DNA from: a virus
DNA: 64,000 bases
Strand: one strand, 5' to 3'
IMG/VR virus record: IMGVR_UViG_3300036770_007547
Location: 62,001-126,000 of that record
Numbering within the stretch: position 1 is the stretch's first letter; each line of letters starts with the position of its first letter. Below are positions 34,675 through 43,620 of the stretch, piece after piece. The translations under genes were made by a program, and so were the position numbers. The notes under the pieces are model-generated. The model ran no database searches. It saw nothing but the letters and a program-made list of their open reading frames with translations, and had not been told where the DNA came from.

Positions 34675-35274
34675 TTATTTCTGAAAGCCAGTGGCTGGAC
34701 GCGGGGGGCGTTTGATAGTGGTCATGGGACTGTTCACACCCATGGGAATATCATTTGTGGTTTCTGCAGGCTTGGTTTTGCCACCAGCAACGACAAACGT
34801 GGCATCAGCTGCTGAATTCTTGATCACTTTTTTGTCTTTGCCCACGGCTGCATAATCGCTGCTGGCTTCTTTTTGTTCTTTGGTGTCAGCAGGATATTCG
34901 GTGGTCAATAGATCTTTCTGACTTTCAATGCCCAACAGTTCACGATCCATGCCATTGGCCCAGTCGCGCTGTTGTATTACCAATCGATCGGGATCCAACC
35001 CCAACAGCTTGGCGATCTCTTGTATCTGTGGCGGTGTGGCTGGATAGCGCAGAGTAACGTCCACGATATTCACTGCTTGGTTGTTGAAGGCAGGAAAATC
35101 TTGTGGCTTGGACATGACCGGTGTTTTCTTGAATTCGCCTACAGTCACTGGATCAAACTTTTTGAGTTGATCTCGGAACTGTGAGGTGAATCCAGCCGGC
35201 ACATCACCCACGATTTTGATGCGATAATCGTGTGTTTTTTGGCTCTCGGTTAGGTATTGTGCGAATGTCTTCAT
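34675..35274 (-). CDS. Putative head-core protein with capsid-targeting N-terminus
   Basis: The 199-aa protein starts MKTFAQYLTESQKT, the closest match in the window to T4's MKTYQEFIAEA, with LTE-S as a predicted protease cut. The next 100 residues (YRIKIVGDVPAGFTSQFRDQ, VTLRYPATPPQIQEIAKLLG) form a small alpha/beta domain seen in cyanophage head proteins; the tail is Lys/Pro/Thr-rich. GATAAATA lies 18 bases before the ATG, so it probably heads a late transcript through the internal head protein block. Confidence 0.75.
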   Translation of the reverse strand: MKTFAQYLTESQKTHDYRIKIVGDVPAGFTSQFRDQLKKFDPVTVGEFKKTPVMSKPQDFPAFNNQAVNIVDVTLRYPATPPQIQEIAKLLGLDPDRLVIQQRDWANGMDRELLGIESQKDLLTTEYPADTKEQKEASSDYAAVGKDKKVIKNSAADATFVVAGGKTKPAETTNDIPMGVNSPMTTIKRPPRPATGFQK

Positions 35275-35291
35275 GATTTATGATCCTATCT

Positions 35292-35813
35292 TTATTTATC
35301 AGAACCGTTGTTTTCGCGATCACCCAATATAGATCTCAACAGTTCGTTGCGATTGAGCACACGCCCTTCGGCGCTTGGCAATGATGCCTTGTCTGATGGT
35401 TCTACCTGATCCAGTCTTGCTTTTTTGAGCTGTAGATCAATCATCTTGAGTTTCTTGTTCATCTTGGCTGTCTTGGCTGTGATGGCATGTCCCAACATGG
35501 TACCGGCCACGGCAAAGATTTCTGATGCGTATCTCGAATCCACCTGCATGCCCAATGTCATGAGCTCGTCAAAACTCTCCTGAGCCTTTTTAGCGAGGTC
35601 GTCCATCTCGTTGTCTGACGATTCCAGACCACGCACCGTGGGCAAGGCTTCTTCGATTTTGTCAAGTGCTTTGAGTGTTTCGGGAAGTATGGGCAGATTG
35701 TTGGCGAGGTCGTCGGCCGGCTCGGCCTGGTCTGAATCTTCGGGTTCGGGATTGTCTGATGATCTTGGAAGATCAAACAGTTCTTCGAGGTTGTGATTAT
35801 TTGCAAGGGCCAT
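35292..35813 (-). CDS. gp16: Small terminase subunit gp16
   Basis: The start is taken at ATG 35813 (173 aa, MALANNHNLEELFDLP); the longer frame overlaps the end of gp4. SFDELMTLGMQVDSRYASEI and a basic coiled-coil (KMNKKLKMIDLQLKKARLDQ) match the central domain of T4-like gp16, which forms the ring that recognises DNA for gp17. The N-terminal 60 residues are acidic. A 5-bp hairpin with GTAAATA in its loop region abuts the ATG, with no Shine-Dalgarno. Confidence 0.85.
   Translation of the reverse strand: MALANNHNLEELFDLPRSSDNPEPEDSDQAEPADDLANNLPILPETLKALDKIEEALPTVRGLESSDNEMDDLAKKAQESFDELMTLGMQVDSRYASEIFAVAGTMLGHAITAKTAKMNKKLKMIDLQLKKARLDQVEPSDKASLPSAEGRVLNRNELLRSILGDRENNGSDK
35293..35299 (-). 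promoter_or_regulatory. Late promoter motif ATAAATA
   Basis: GATAAATA on the minus strand, overlapping the stop codon of gp16 and 18 bases before the ATG at 35274. Confidence 0.6.
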
Positions 35814-35827
35814 GCGGTATTTACCGC
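35814..35827 (-). promoter_or_regulatory. Hairpin with GTAAATA in the loop, directly before gp16 ATG
   Basis: Minus strand GCGGT-AAAT-ACCGC followed at once by ATG. The late-like element GTAAATA spans stem and loop. A transcript starting after it would lack the 5' arm. Confidence 0.4.
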
Positions 35828-36258
35828 TTTTTGGCACCGTTGCGGAACAATGAATCTTCGTTGAGCACTCGGAACACTATGCCAGCACGCCGGCACCAGG
35901 CCTGGGCTGCCTGCCATTTGGCGTGATTTATGGCCACCACCATGCGGTCTCGTTCGCTCATCTTGCCTTCGATGAGACTCTGCTTTCTCGGTTTGATCTC
36001 AATGATCTCGGTGCATATCTTGTTGTTGCGAGTGCGATATCGCATGAACACATCGGGCACATAACTTGACATCTTACCGGTCAAGGGGTTGCGGTACTTG
36101 ATGGCTATGGCTTCGCTGGCCCATTCCAGCACAGCATCGTTGTTGTCGCAGAACTGGAAGAAACTCCACTCCCATCCTGATCGATAACGAGGATTTCCTT
36201 TACCTACATATTTCTGTGGATTCTTTGGCACGAATGTGCCCTGGGCAAAGTTGCTCAT
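35821..36258 (-). CDS. gp4: Head completion nuclease gp4
   Basis: The 145-aa protein has NPRYRSGWEWSFFQFCDNND, YVPDVFMRYR and EIIEIKPRKQ, the TnsA/restriction-type E...D...ExK arrangement of the T4 gp4 (50/65) head-completion protein. It acts on filled heads before tail joining, trimming or protecting DNA ends. The length is close to T4 gp4 (150 aa). The ATG overlaps the stop of the gene upstream by 4 bases. Confidence 0.9.
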   Translation of the reverse strand: MSNFAQGTFVPKNPQKYVGKGNPRYRSGWEWSFFQFCDNNDAVLEWASEAIAIKYRNPLTGKMSSYVPDVFMRYRTRNNKICTEIIEIKPRKQSLIEGKMSERDRMVVAINHAKWQAAQAWCRRAGIVFRVLNEDSLFRNGAKKR

Positions 36259-36614
36259 ACACGGATGTTACGACTCACGAATGGGTTGCCGTATGTGACT
36301 CCGCCCACGCCCAAGAGGGTGGTCTTGCTGCGCAAAGAGTTCATGTAATAGGCCAGGGTAGCTGACAGTTGTATTCCGGGCTGCGATTCAAGTTGTGCCA
36401 GGATGTCCAATGCGCTGGTTCCAGTGGCAGTGCTGATACGGAACACTGATGTGGTGAAATTCTTGGCTGCTGTTTTGTCTTTGAGACGAGACATAAAAAA
36501 CGACAACACCGCATCGTACTCAGTGGCCGGCACGCTGGCGTCATACTGATAAAATTGATCGTATACCCTGACCGTGGGATCCAACCCCGGATTGGCATTG
36601 TTGACTGAGCCCAT
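36255..36614 (-). CDS. Conserved small virion protein of T4-like marine phages
   Basis: The 119-aa protein (PTVRVYDQFYQYDASVPATE ... SFFMSRLKDKTAAKNFTTSV ... TYGNPFVSRNIRV) resembles a conserved cyanophage structural protein encoded between gp4 and tail genes. I cannot name its role. It lies 2 bases downstream of the tube-like gene and overlaps gp4. Confidence 0.7.
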   Translation of the reverse strand: MGSVNNANPGLDPTVRVYDQFYQYDASVPATEYDAVLSFFMSRLKDKTAAKNFTTSVFRISTATGTSALDILAQLESQPGIQLSATLAYYMNSLRSKTTLLGVGGVTYGNPFVSRNIRV

Positions 36615-36616
36615 GA

Positions 36617-37822
36617 CTACCCTCCAGAACGTTGACGACCGGCCACAGCAGGATCAGGAATGCAAGGTACAGCGCCCGGTTTAGATGGTGGGAACGGAAA
36701 CTGTGGTGCTTGCAACAATCCACTGCGATTGGTGACCACCGGTGAAGATACCGATCCCACTACTCCGCTGCCAAGCACACCGGTCTGCTGTCCGCGCAAC
36801 ACTGTCTTGGCACAACCTAGAACTTCTTCTTTGATGCTGGGTTTGCTGGTCTTGGTGGTTTCATAAATGCGACCGGCTTTTTGCACAGCACCTACTACCC
36901 CGGCCACAGATCCAGCCTGTACGTCTTGTATGATACCAACACCGGTGTCTAGGATACCGCCACGGCCGATCACACTACGGGTACCGCCAGGACGGCTCAA
37001 TGGACTTGTTTCTTGATCATAGTAGTTGGGATCGCCAAATCCCTGCACATTGGTGTCGGGTCTCACACCACCAATGGCACCGGTGTAGTATTTCACTGTT
37101 TCAAAATTGATGGTCATGGTGTTTTCCATGACACCGTCACCTGAATCGTAGTCGTAGTTGTCGTGCGACCAATCCGTGATCATGGGGTTTATCAACACAT
37201 ATTCAACAAACTTGTGCTGATTGAATCCGTATATAGATATGTCTTTGAAAAAAGGCGGTTTGCCGTTGGTGGTACCGTCGCTGTAGGATTCACCGATGTA
37301 GCCCCAGTCATTGGCCAGCCTATCTGGGGCATATATGTCTCTGCTGTTGTAGTCAAACCCATTGGTTTGGTTTCCACTGACACCCAGGGTACCATTGGTA
37401 GTGGCCTGACCACGATAGGGTTGGCTGGGGTCTTTGTAATAATAGGCAAAATAGTTGTACCACATGGTACGGATCAAATCTCCGCCGTCATCGTGCAATT
37501 TCACAGTGACTGGTTGATATTCGATCTTGCTCTGGACCAAGCGTTTGCGATTGTATTGATTCATGGTGTCCACAGACACCTTGTATTTGGGTAGGTCTAC
37601 TGTTTTTACCAGTAGACCTATCGTGCTTTGATCAGGAGAGGAGAAAATATTTCTCAGACGTGGTATCTGTGAAGTGTTGAGATTGAAGTAGACATGAAAT
37701 AGAAACTTGAAGCGCGGAGCGTTTTCATATCCACCACTGCGAAAAATCTTTGACGCATGGCGATAGTCCTTGACATAGTCATTGCCAAAAAAGGCTTTGA
37801 GAAAGTCCTGACCAAACGCCAT
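36617..37822 (-). CDS. Tail tube-like protein, possible tube initiator or baseplate tube protein
   Basis: The 401-aa protein begins MAFGQDFLKAFFGNDYVKDY. Residues about 45-130 (PRFKFLFHVYFNLN, LLVKTVDLPKYKVSVDTMNQ, YQPVTVKLHDDGGD) follow the gp19-type tube fold. The C-terminal 120 residues are Gly/Val/Pro-rich and probably extended. T4 gp48 and gp54 also carry a tube fold plus an extra region, so a role at the start of the tube is possible. No Shine-Dalgarno is seen. Confidence 0.7.
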   Translation of the reverse strand: MAFGQDFLKAFFGNDYVKDYRHASKIFRSGGYENAPRFKFLFHVYFNLNTSQIPRLRNIFSSPDQSTIGLLVKTVDLPKYKVSVDTMNQYNRKRLVQSKIEYQPVTVKLHDDGGDLIRTMWYNYFAYYYKDPSQPYRGQATTNGTLGVSGNQTNGFDYNSRDIYAPDRLANDWGYIGESYSDGTTNGKPPFFKDISIYGFNQHKFVEYVLINPMITDWSHDNYDYDSGDGVMENTMTINFETVKYYTGAIGGVRPDTNVQGFGDPNYYDQETSPLSRPGGTRSVIGRGGILDTGVGIIQDVQAGSVAGVVGAVQKAGRIYETTKTSKPSIKEEVLGCAKTVLRGQQTGVLGSGVVGSVSSPVVTNRSGLLQAPQFPFPPSKPGAVPCIPDPAVAGRQRSGG

Positions 37823-37835
37823 ACGTCAGATCGAC

Positions 37836-38462
37836 TTAAGAGCCTGAGCCAGTTACCGTGGTTCCAGCTGCTCGTCCAACCGATGTACCCACACCAATAC
37901 CAAGCGGTGTTTGCACAGCGTTGTCGAAACGTATGTTCATGGTAATTGTCACTGCTTCACTATTGGCATAGTTGAGTTCGTTGTAGTTGACACTACGCAG
38001 GAAGCAACCATACATCTCCCAGGTCTCTAGGACTGTGGGTGCCGAAGTTCCGTTACCACCATCAAGTATCTCACAGCGTGTGAGGAACTTGTAGTCGATA
38101 CCGGCAGCAGCAGATGCCTGCTCAACGAAATCCAATTGTTTCTGGAGTTGTTCGCCCACCAGTTTGGCCACTTCACCGGAAGCATCGTCACGGAGGTTGA
38201 CCGTGAGTTCTTGCCAGGTGTGTTTGCCAGCCAAATAGAGTCGGCTGTTGTAGATGGGAATCTCGATCTCTTCAAACTCGACTTGTGGGCGAGTAAAATC
38301 GATCACTTGTTTGGTGAGCTCAGTCCTTGGGGTGCTTACTCCAAAGTTTTCGAATACCACTCGGAAGCGGTATTGAAGCTTGGGCATAAGCAGACCTTGA
38401 GTAGTGCTACTCTGGTCACTGGCCAAGGGCACTGTCATTCTTGTCAAAGATGAAACGGCCAT
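37836..38462 (-). CDS. gp19: Tail tube protein gp19
   Basis: The 208-aa protein (T4 gp19 is 163 aa) has PKLQYRFRVVFENFGV, KQVIDFTRPQVEFEEIEIPI and EMYGCFLRSVNYNELNYANS, the conserved tube signatures. It stacks as hexamers inside the sheath. GATAAATA 23 bases upstream and ACAGGAGAA before the ATG give it its own late promoter, just after the sheath-gene terminator. Confidence 0.92.
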   Translation of the reverse strand: MAVSSLTRMTVPLASDQSSTTQGLLMPKLQYRFRVVFENFGVSTPRTELTKQVIDFTRPQVEFEEIEIPIYNSRLYLAGKHTWQELTVNLRDDASGEVAKLVGEQLQKQLDFVEQASAAAGIDYKFLTRCEILDGGNGTSAPTVLETWEMYGCFLRSVNYNELNYANSEAVTITMNIRFDNAVQTPLGIGVGTSVGRAAGTTVTGSGS

Positions 38463-38484
38463 TTGTGTTTTCTCCTGTTCCTTT

Positions 38485-38491
38485 TATTTAT
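38485..38491 (-). promoter_or_regulatory. Late promoter motif for gp19
   Basis: GATAAATA on the minus strand, 23 bases before the gp19 ATG, followed by A/G-rich leader with ACAGGAGA. Confidence 0.7.
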
Positions 38492-38509
38492 CACTCAGTC
38501 GGTGTGTCA

Positions 38510-38531
38510 AATCGGGGCCTAGGCCCCGATT
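38510..38531 (-). terminator. Terminator hairpin between sheath and tube genes
   Basis: A 22-base perfect palindrome (AATCGGGGCC-TA-GGCCCCGATT) begins 12 bases after the sheath stop and is followed on the minus strand by TT-GACAC. Being symmetric it could stop RNA polymerase in either direction. It separates gp18 from the gp19 late promoter. Confidence 0.75.
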
Positions 38532-38542
38532 GTCCTCAGTCA

Positions 38543-41500
38543 TCATACCGCCGAACTTGTAGCAGTTTGACCTGCTGCCAGTTCACCGGTGTTCTTGAGT
38601 CTCACCGGAATGTAGATGAACTCAACAGCCTTGACTGGTTCGATAGCAATGTCTACATAGAGTTCATTGCGGTCGATACGAGCCGGCGTGTTGTTAGACA
38701 GATCACAGACCACCAAGTAGTCATAGATACCACGCTTGGCGATCAAGTCGATCATGAGACCGTCGATCGCATTTGTGATCTCGTTACGAGTGATCTGATC
38801 ATTGGGTTCAAACACAAACTGCTTGGCAATCTCAGTCAATCGTCCACGTATGTAAGCTACCAGACGTGCTACGTTGATCCGATCCAATGCACTGGTCACT
38901 GCACTTTCAGTCTTGTTACCATAGTTGGTGATACCAACACCGGGGATGAACGTGATGGGGTTGATCTTGTTGGTGTAAAGAACATCCCGCAGTCCTTGTC
39001 CAGTCGCGATGCTGACAAACTCACCAGTCTGTGCATTGACATAACCAATGGATGCAGCATTGTCGATCACACCACGACGTACACCTGCCGGGGCCAACCA
39101 AGGGAATCCAACTTCATCGCTGCGAACGATAGTGCGCAACATCATGTGGCTGGCTGGTTGTACCACCACCGATCCCGAAAGATCGTTGGTCAAACAAGCA
39201 GGGTAGAACGTTCCCAGGTAAGGATCGCTGATAGTAAGGCCATCGCCCGAAGGGAAACCAGTACCGTTGTTGTTGGTACTCCAACTCACGATATCAGCAC
39301 CAACTGGTTCCAGTCGCATGGGTGTGTCGCCAATCACGAAACCGGTGTTGTTGCGCTCGTTGTTGAGTGCCACCATGTTGGGGATCAGTTCAGGATAGTT
39401 GGGAGTTGCGATGAGATCAAACACCAACTGTTCTTCACGCAATGTGTCGGAACTGTCGATGGCTGCTTTCATGGCCGCAACCACTACCTGACGCTGGCTC
39501 AATCGACCCATGTAGGGAGATCCGTCAGCGCGATTGCCCACTGTGGTAACCCAAGCATTGCTTTCAAGCACGCTCCAGTAGTTTGAGTCGCTGGGGAGAT
39601 TGCCCTGTGTGGTAGCTGTACAGATGTAAATGATTCCATCGTACTGCACAAGGTCGCCACCAACGTATGTGGTAGGATTGCTGTAACCGTCAACTTCGAA
39701 GTCGCGAGGATTGAAATAGTCAGAACGGAATGTCTTGACATTGAAACCACTACGACGTGTGTTGAACAACAATGTGCCCGAAGGATACAAAGTAGAATCG
39801 GGAGCATCGATGTCAAGATAGTTGCTGGTCAACAGTGTTGTGATGCTGGGGATCGAGTCAGTGACTGGATCTGTGACACCGTTTGGTGCCCAACGAGCAT
39901 CAGCGAACACAATGCCGTCTGATGTGGTTTGATCCGTGTTGTCGATCAACACCCACTGATTGACACCATTGAGCGGCTGCCAACGACGTATCACTGGATA
40001 GTTTTCGAGATCGCTGGTGTCGATCCAGAGATCACCGTTGACCAGATCAGTGTTGTCGCTTTGCTTGGTGGGCGAAGTAGCACTGAAGATCGGACCGGCT
40101 GGGTCGGTGAGAGTGAGGTTGAATCCACGAACGTCGAGATTGACGTTGCGATAACCTTGCCATCCCGAGTCGCCTTTGATCATGATGTCAGCTTGGTTGG
40201 TGGCCGAATAGTACCAACGGCGTCCATCAGCAGGATCCAGGCTTGGAGCATCGGCTGCAGCGGTATAATCAAGCTCTTCCCAAGATGACAGCAACAGAGA
40301 ACCAGTGATGTCTTTGGGTCCTGAACGCACACCGTCGGTGCTGGTAGTGAATCCAGCTGCTGTGAGTGGTGTACCCAGTGTGTTGGCGAGAACGATGTCA
40401 CCACCACGAGCATGTGTAAATGCGATAGCTCCGGTGTCTGTGACCGAAGCCGACACGTTGGCTACACCAGCTGCCGAAACCGCAGCAACGAAATCGGCTG
40501 CTGTGGTACCACTCAAGGTCACTGTCACGGCAGCAGTCAACGAGTCACTGTTGGCTTGGCTGGCACGGATAGTAAAGGTGTTGCCGGAAGTAAAGGTCGG
40601 TGTGAGTTCGTCACCAACAATCACTGTGGGACCAGTGGTGGCACGCACCAACGGCAGGAATGTCACAGTGTTATTGAGCACCGAAGCGCTGGTCAATTCA
40701 GGATCGGCATTGTACTGGATGTACAGTGTGTCGGCCGGAATGTTTTGACCACCACCAACTGGATCGAGAGCCTTGTCGGCGCTCCAGTTGTTTTCGTAGA
40801 TCGGTGTGCTCTGTGTCACAAACGCACCCAGAGCAGAACTGTAACGACGCACCACGATGTCGGCACCGTTGTTCACGGCTGTCAGCATGTTCCATACCGA
40901 GCCAGTGGGGCGCGGGGAAACGTCGGTGCTGCGCCAGCGTGGTACTGTGTAGTTGGGACTCTGCTGGAGAGCAGGGGCGAAATAAGTGCCCGAAGTCATG
41001 CCCAACGCGGTCAACAGTGCTGCGGTACTTTCGCTGGAGATGTTGATGACGCCACCATCAGAACTGGATCCATCGCTGAGAGCCGAGCTGTCAGCGGTCA
41101 ATACCAAGCGATCGCTGCTGTCGACTTCGGCATAGATGCCGGGCAAGTTCACCGAACGCTGATTGTTGATCGCGTTGGCAAGACCTTCCACGGTGTTGTT
41201 GGGGCTGGCAGGTACCGAAACGTACACACCGTTGATCACGATCTGTTGTCCGGCTGTGAGAGCCGCGGTCACTGCTTCTTCGCCTTGAACTGTGGGCCAG
41301 CTGAGTTTCCAGGCATCGCTGCCTACCAGGACCCAGGCGTTGTCGCTGTTTTTGTAATAGATGGGGTTGTATGCGCTGAGAGCATTCACACAATAGTCAC
41401 CAATGTTGCCTATGCTGGCAAGAGGTACGCCGCCAGACACTTGATTGGATGCTGTGATCACCAAAGGAATCTTGGTAGAAAATGCGCCAGTGGTTTGATT

Positions 41501-41947
41501 CCACTCAAAAACACCCCAAGAAGTGCTTTCTGTGTCAAGCCAATAAGTATCATTGGTGGGAGCACCAAGAGGGCGCACCAGTGATGCTGTGAGCTCGGCG
41601 AGGTCGATGTCAGCACGCTGTACATAGGCACGATTAGTGATGCCTAGCACAGAGAACGCTGCCAACAAACCGTATTCGTTGAGTTCATAACCGTTGATCG
41701 GTGTTCCAGCCGAAGTCTTGTAGAAGAAAGGATTTCCAAACGTGGCGGCTAAATCACGTTGGCTTGTGATGAGATAAACACGATCTGCGTTGGCAGCCAA
41801 TGTGCCAGGTGCTACGCCTACTCCAGTTCCCGAAATCTTGTTTTGCGCAGTGGCAATCAAGATGTAAGGCACTGAGTTGGTAGCAGCAGGTACATAGTTC
41901 GACTCATCGATAACTGTAACTTCTACACCGGGGGATACGAGGGCCAT
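38543..41947 (-). CDS. gp18: Tail sheath protein gp18, greatly enlarged
   Basis: The 1134-aa protein keeps sheath ends: MALVSPGVEVTVIDESNYVP with LAATFGNPFFY near residue 70 and RAYVQRADID, and C-terminal NPITFIPGVGITNYGNKT then VARLVAYIRGRLTEIAKQF. T4 gp18 has 659 aa. The extra sequence lies in the middle (about 150-830) and includes GDLWIDTSDL...W and a CBM5/12-like stretch near 39550-39690 (YVGGDLVQYDGIIYIC...NYW). These would sit on the sheath surface. AAGGAAG precedes the ATG and CATAAATA lies 32 bases upstream. Confidence 0.95.
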   Translation of the reverse strand: MALVSPGVEVTVIDESNYVPAATNSVPYILIATAQNKISGTGVGVAPGTLAANADRVYLITSQRDLAATFGNPFFYKTSAGTPINGYELNEYGLLAAFSVLGITNRAYVQRADIDLAELTASLVRPLGAPTNDTYWLDTESTSWGVFEWNQTTGAFSTKIPLVITASNQVSGGVPLASIGNIGDYCVNALSAYNPIYYKNSDNAWVLVGSDAWKLSWPTVQGEEAVTAALTAGQQIVINGVYVSVPASPNNTVEGLANAINNQRSVNLPGIYAEVDSSDRLVLTADSSALSDGSSSDGGVINISSESTAALLTALGMTSGTYFAPALQQSPNYTVPRWRSTDVSPRPTGSVWNMLTAVNNGADIVVRRYSSALGAFVTQSTPIYENNWSADKALDPVGGGQNIPADTLYIQYNADPELTSASVLNNTVTFLPLVRATTGPTVIVGDELTPTFTSGNTFTIRASQANSDSLTAAVTVTLSGTTAADFVAAVSAAGVANVSASVTDTGAIAFTHARGGDIVLANTLGTPLTAAGFTTSTDGVRSGPKDITGSLLLSSWEELDYTAAADAPSLDPADGRRWYYSATNQADIMIKGDSGWQGYRNVNLDVRGFNLTLTDPAGPIFSATSPTKQSDNTDLVNGDLWIDTSDLENYPVIRRWQPLNGVNQWVLIDNTDQTTSDGIVFADARWAPNGVTDPVTDSIPSITTLLTSNYLDIDAPDSTLYPSGTLLFNTRRSGFNVKTFRSDYFNPRDFEVDGYSNPTTYVGGDLVQYDGIIYICTATTQGNLPSDSNYWSVLESNAWVTTVGNRADGSPYMGRLSQRQVVVAAMKAAIDSSDTLREEQLVFDLIATPNYPELIPNMVALNNERNNTGFVIGDTPMRLEPVGADIVSWSTNNNGTGFPSGDGLTISDPYLGTFYPACLTNDLSGSVVVQPASHMMLRTIVRSDEVGFPWLAPAGVRRGVIDNAASIGYVNAQTGEFVSIATGQGLRDVLYTNKINPITFIPGVGITNYGNKTESAVTSALDRINVARLVAYIRGRLTEIAKQFVFEPNDQITRNEITNAIDGLMIDLIAKRGIYDYLVVCDLSNNTPARIDRNELYVDIAIEPVKAVEFIYIPVRLKNTGELAAGQTATSSAV

Positions 41948-41979
41948 AGTTGCTTCCTTGTAAAAAAGTTTGTCCTTGA

Positions 41980-41986
41980 TATTTAT
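41980..41986 (-). promoter_or_regulatory. Late promoter motif for the tail sheath gene
   Basis: CATAAATA on the minus strand, 32 bases before the gp18 ATG, in the divergent gap with the HNH-like gene. Confidence 0.7.
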
Positions 41987-42030
41987 GAAAAGCCGATAAA
42001 ATCAGGCCGTTACGATAGCCTACATATAGG

Positions 42031-42038
42031 TTTAAATA
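42031..42038 (+). promoter_or_regulatory. Late-type motif TTTAAATA, 4 bases before an ATG
   Basis: TTTAAATA followed by CAAG and the ATG at 42043. If used as a late promoter the transcript would begin at or just inside the start codon. Confidence 0.45.
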
Positions 42039-42042
42039 CAAG

Positions 42043-42387
42043 ATGAGACCGTTATGTAGCGTTTGCAACAGCAATTTCCGGGCAGTGGCGTACCACAAGT
42101 ATGACCGCGTCTACTATCGCAGTCGTTGTGATTCATGCATACGCAAAGGAAAGAAACTCAAGAAGGTGCAACCCAGATGGGTTCGTGCTGGATATCAAAA
42201 AAAGAAACAGTGCGACCGCTGCCGTTTCATAGCCCGGCACACATCACAACTGTTGGTGTATCACGTAGATGGTAATCTCAACAACAACGAACTGAGAAAT
42301 CTCAAAACTATTTGCTTGAATTGCTCGGTGGAAATCACTAAGATGGATCTGCCTTGGAAGCGCGGAGATCTTGAACCAGATCATTGA
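42043..42387 (+). CDS. Zinc-binding HNH-like protein
   Basis: The 114-aa protein has CSVCNSN, CDSCIRKGK, CDRCRF and ICLNC, two zinc-ribbon style CxxC pairs. VYHVDGNLNNNELRNLKTIC follows the HNH pattern H-x-D-G-N-x-x-N...N-L-x-x-L-C. It may be a small nuclease or a DNA-binding remnant of one. Similar proteins stand near the tail genes of cyanophages. It is the only plus-strand gene between 3.2 and 47 kb and overlaps the convergent kinase gene by 50 bases. Confidence 0.7.
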   Translation: MRPLCSVCNSNFRAVAYHKYDRVYYRSRCDSCIRKGKKLKKVQPRWVRAGYQKKKQCDRCRFIARHTSQLLVYHVDGNLNNNELRNLKTICLNCSVEITKMDLPWKRGDLEPDH

Positions 42388-42979
42388 CTTGGGCATACAA
42401 GTCGTCAAGGCTGCCGTTGTTGTCGATCACACGATCAAAGTCGGTACCAATCCACGAAGTTTCGCTGGCATGTACTCCTAGATTTTGCAAGGCCACGGCG
42501 GCAAATTCTACGCCACTATTGGCCGATTCGGCGATGCTGTACCAGTCAGGATCTGGGCCACGTTTCACACGGATCACAGCACCGCCTTGGGCACGGATGG
42601 CACGGATCTCGTTGGGGAAACGACAGTCCGAGATCACAACATCGTCCTGTGCTGTGCGTAGTTTGTTTTCCAAACTGGCTATCCAGATGTCATCGTGGAA
42701 TCCACGTCGACATACTTCTGTGCCCCAATGTTGTAGGATATAGCGTGGGGTGATCTCGCGACCCAAGCGACGACTCCACCATTCATCGGGCTGTTCTCTC
42801 CATTCCCGACTGCTCTTGGTGCGACCCTCTAGCATGGTACGATCCCAGCCAAACACCGCGGCGCACGCATCTTTCAAAGTGGCTGCAAAACTGTCCCTGC
42901 GGAACTCATGGATATTCACGAGATAATCGGCGATGGTATCTTTTCCAGCCCCGATGAGACCACACACTCCAATGATCAT
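42338..42979 (-). CDS. Deoxynucleoside monophosphate kinase (T4 gp1-like)
   Basis: The start at ATG 42979 (213 aa) overlaps the previous stop (ATGA). MIIGVCGLIGAGKDTIAD holds the P-loop (GLIGAGKD, residues 7-14); DSFAATLKDACAAVFGWDR and ILQHWGTEVCRRGFHDDIW match T4-like dNMP kinases (T4 gp1, 241 aa), and DVVISDCRFPNE the nucleotide-binding core. It phosphorylates dNMPs for phage DNA synthesis in the cytoplasm. Confidence 0.88.
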   Translation of the reverse strand: MIIGVCGLIGAGKDTIADYLVNIHEFRRDSFAATLKDACAAVFGWDRTMLEGRTKSSREWREQPDEWWSRRLGREITPRYILQHWGTEVCRRGFHDDIWIASLENKLRTAQDDVVISDCRFPNEIRAIRAQGGAVIRVKRGPDPDWYSIAESANSGVEFAAVALQNLGVHASETSWIGTDFDRVIDNNGSLDDLYAQVNDLVQDLRASKADPS

Positions 42980-43620
42980 TGCAACTTCTCCTGTATGAAT
43001 TTTGCAAAAGCCCAATGGGCTTCGAGTTCGTAATGTTGTTCTATGCGTTTGAATCCGTGAGTGTCACAGAAATCCACCCAGCTGGGCAAAACCAGATTGT
43101 TTTGTTTCAGGCATCGATGCAAAGAGGTATCCCCGGGCACCTGATAGCTGAAACCAAATCTCCAGTCAATGTTTTTGCTGTCAAGATACTGTTGCAAAGC
43201 CAGCATTTGCACCACGCTGTGTTCGCGAAACCATTCGTCATCAAACTGATCACGGAATATGCTTTGTGCCAACACATGCATCAAAGCACCGTTGTTGTTG
43301 AGACGAGGATGCAGCTCTATGGCATTACCGCTGTTCAACGAAAAATAACGAGATTTTAGATCGCGTTCCTGCCAGAATGGTATGGCCAATTCCAAACGAT
43401 CGAAGTGGCTCCATTGAATGTACACAAAATCGTAGTGATGTTCCTCGAGATGTTGCACAGTGCGGCGGCGTATGCTGTCGTTGCTGCTGCCGGCCTGGGC
43501 TATGTTCACGACCTGCCAATCCGCAACATAGTTGGGCCAAGTCAATGTCGGACTCACTTCGGCATCTTCGTGTAATTCGCAACCTTGCACATGGCTGCAT
43601 CCGTTGACCAACACTTTCAT
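42976..43620 (-). CDS. SGNH-hydrolase-like phage protein
   Basis: The 214-aa protein begins MKVLVNGCSHVQGCELHED. G-C-S-H replaces the G-D-S block of SGNH esterases; AQAGSSNDSIRRRT supplies a glycine/asparagine block and the tail has an ELEAHWAFAKF with histidine. Such proteins are frequent in marine phages near glycan genes, with unknown substrate; an acyl-esterase role is possible. ATGA overlaps on both sides couple it with DexA and the kinase. Confidence 0.65.
   Translation of the reverse strand: MKVLVNGCSHVQGCELHEDAEVSPTLTWPNYVADWQVVNIAQAGSSNDSIRRRTVQHLEEHHYDFVYIQWSHFDRLELAIPFWQERDLKSRYFSLNSGNAIELHPRLNNNGALMHVLAQSIFRDQFDDEWFREHSVVQMLALQQYLDSKNIDWRFGFSYQVPGDTSLHRCLKQNNLVLPSWVDFCDTHGFKRIEQHYELEAHWAFAKFIQEKLQ

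Noticed and set aside
38510-38531. Perfect palindrome as an operator or attachment core
   Set aside because: Position right after the sheath stop and before a late promoter fits a terminator better; no second copy is seen in the window.
40412-41584. Long plus-strand frame opposite the tail sheath gene
   Set aside because: Antisense shadow of gp18; Cys/His/Arg-rich translation without family pattern or ribosome site.
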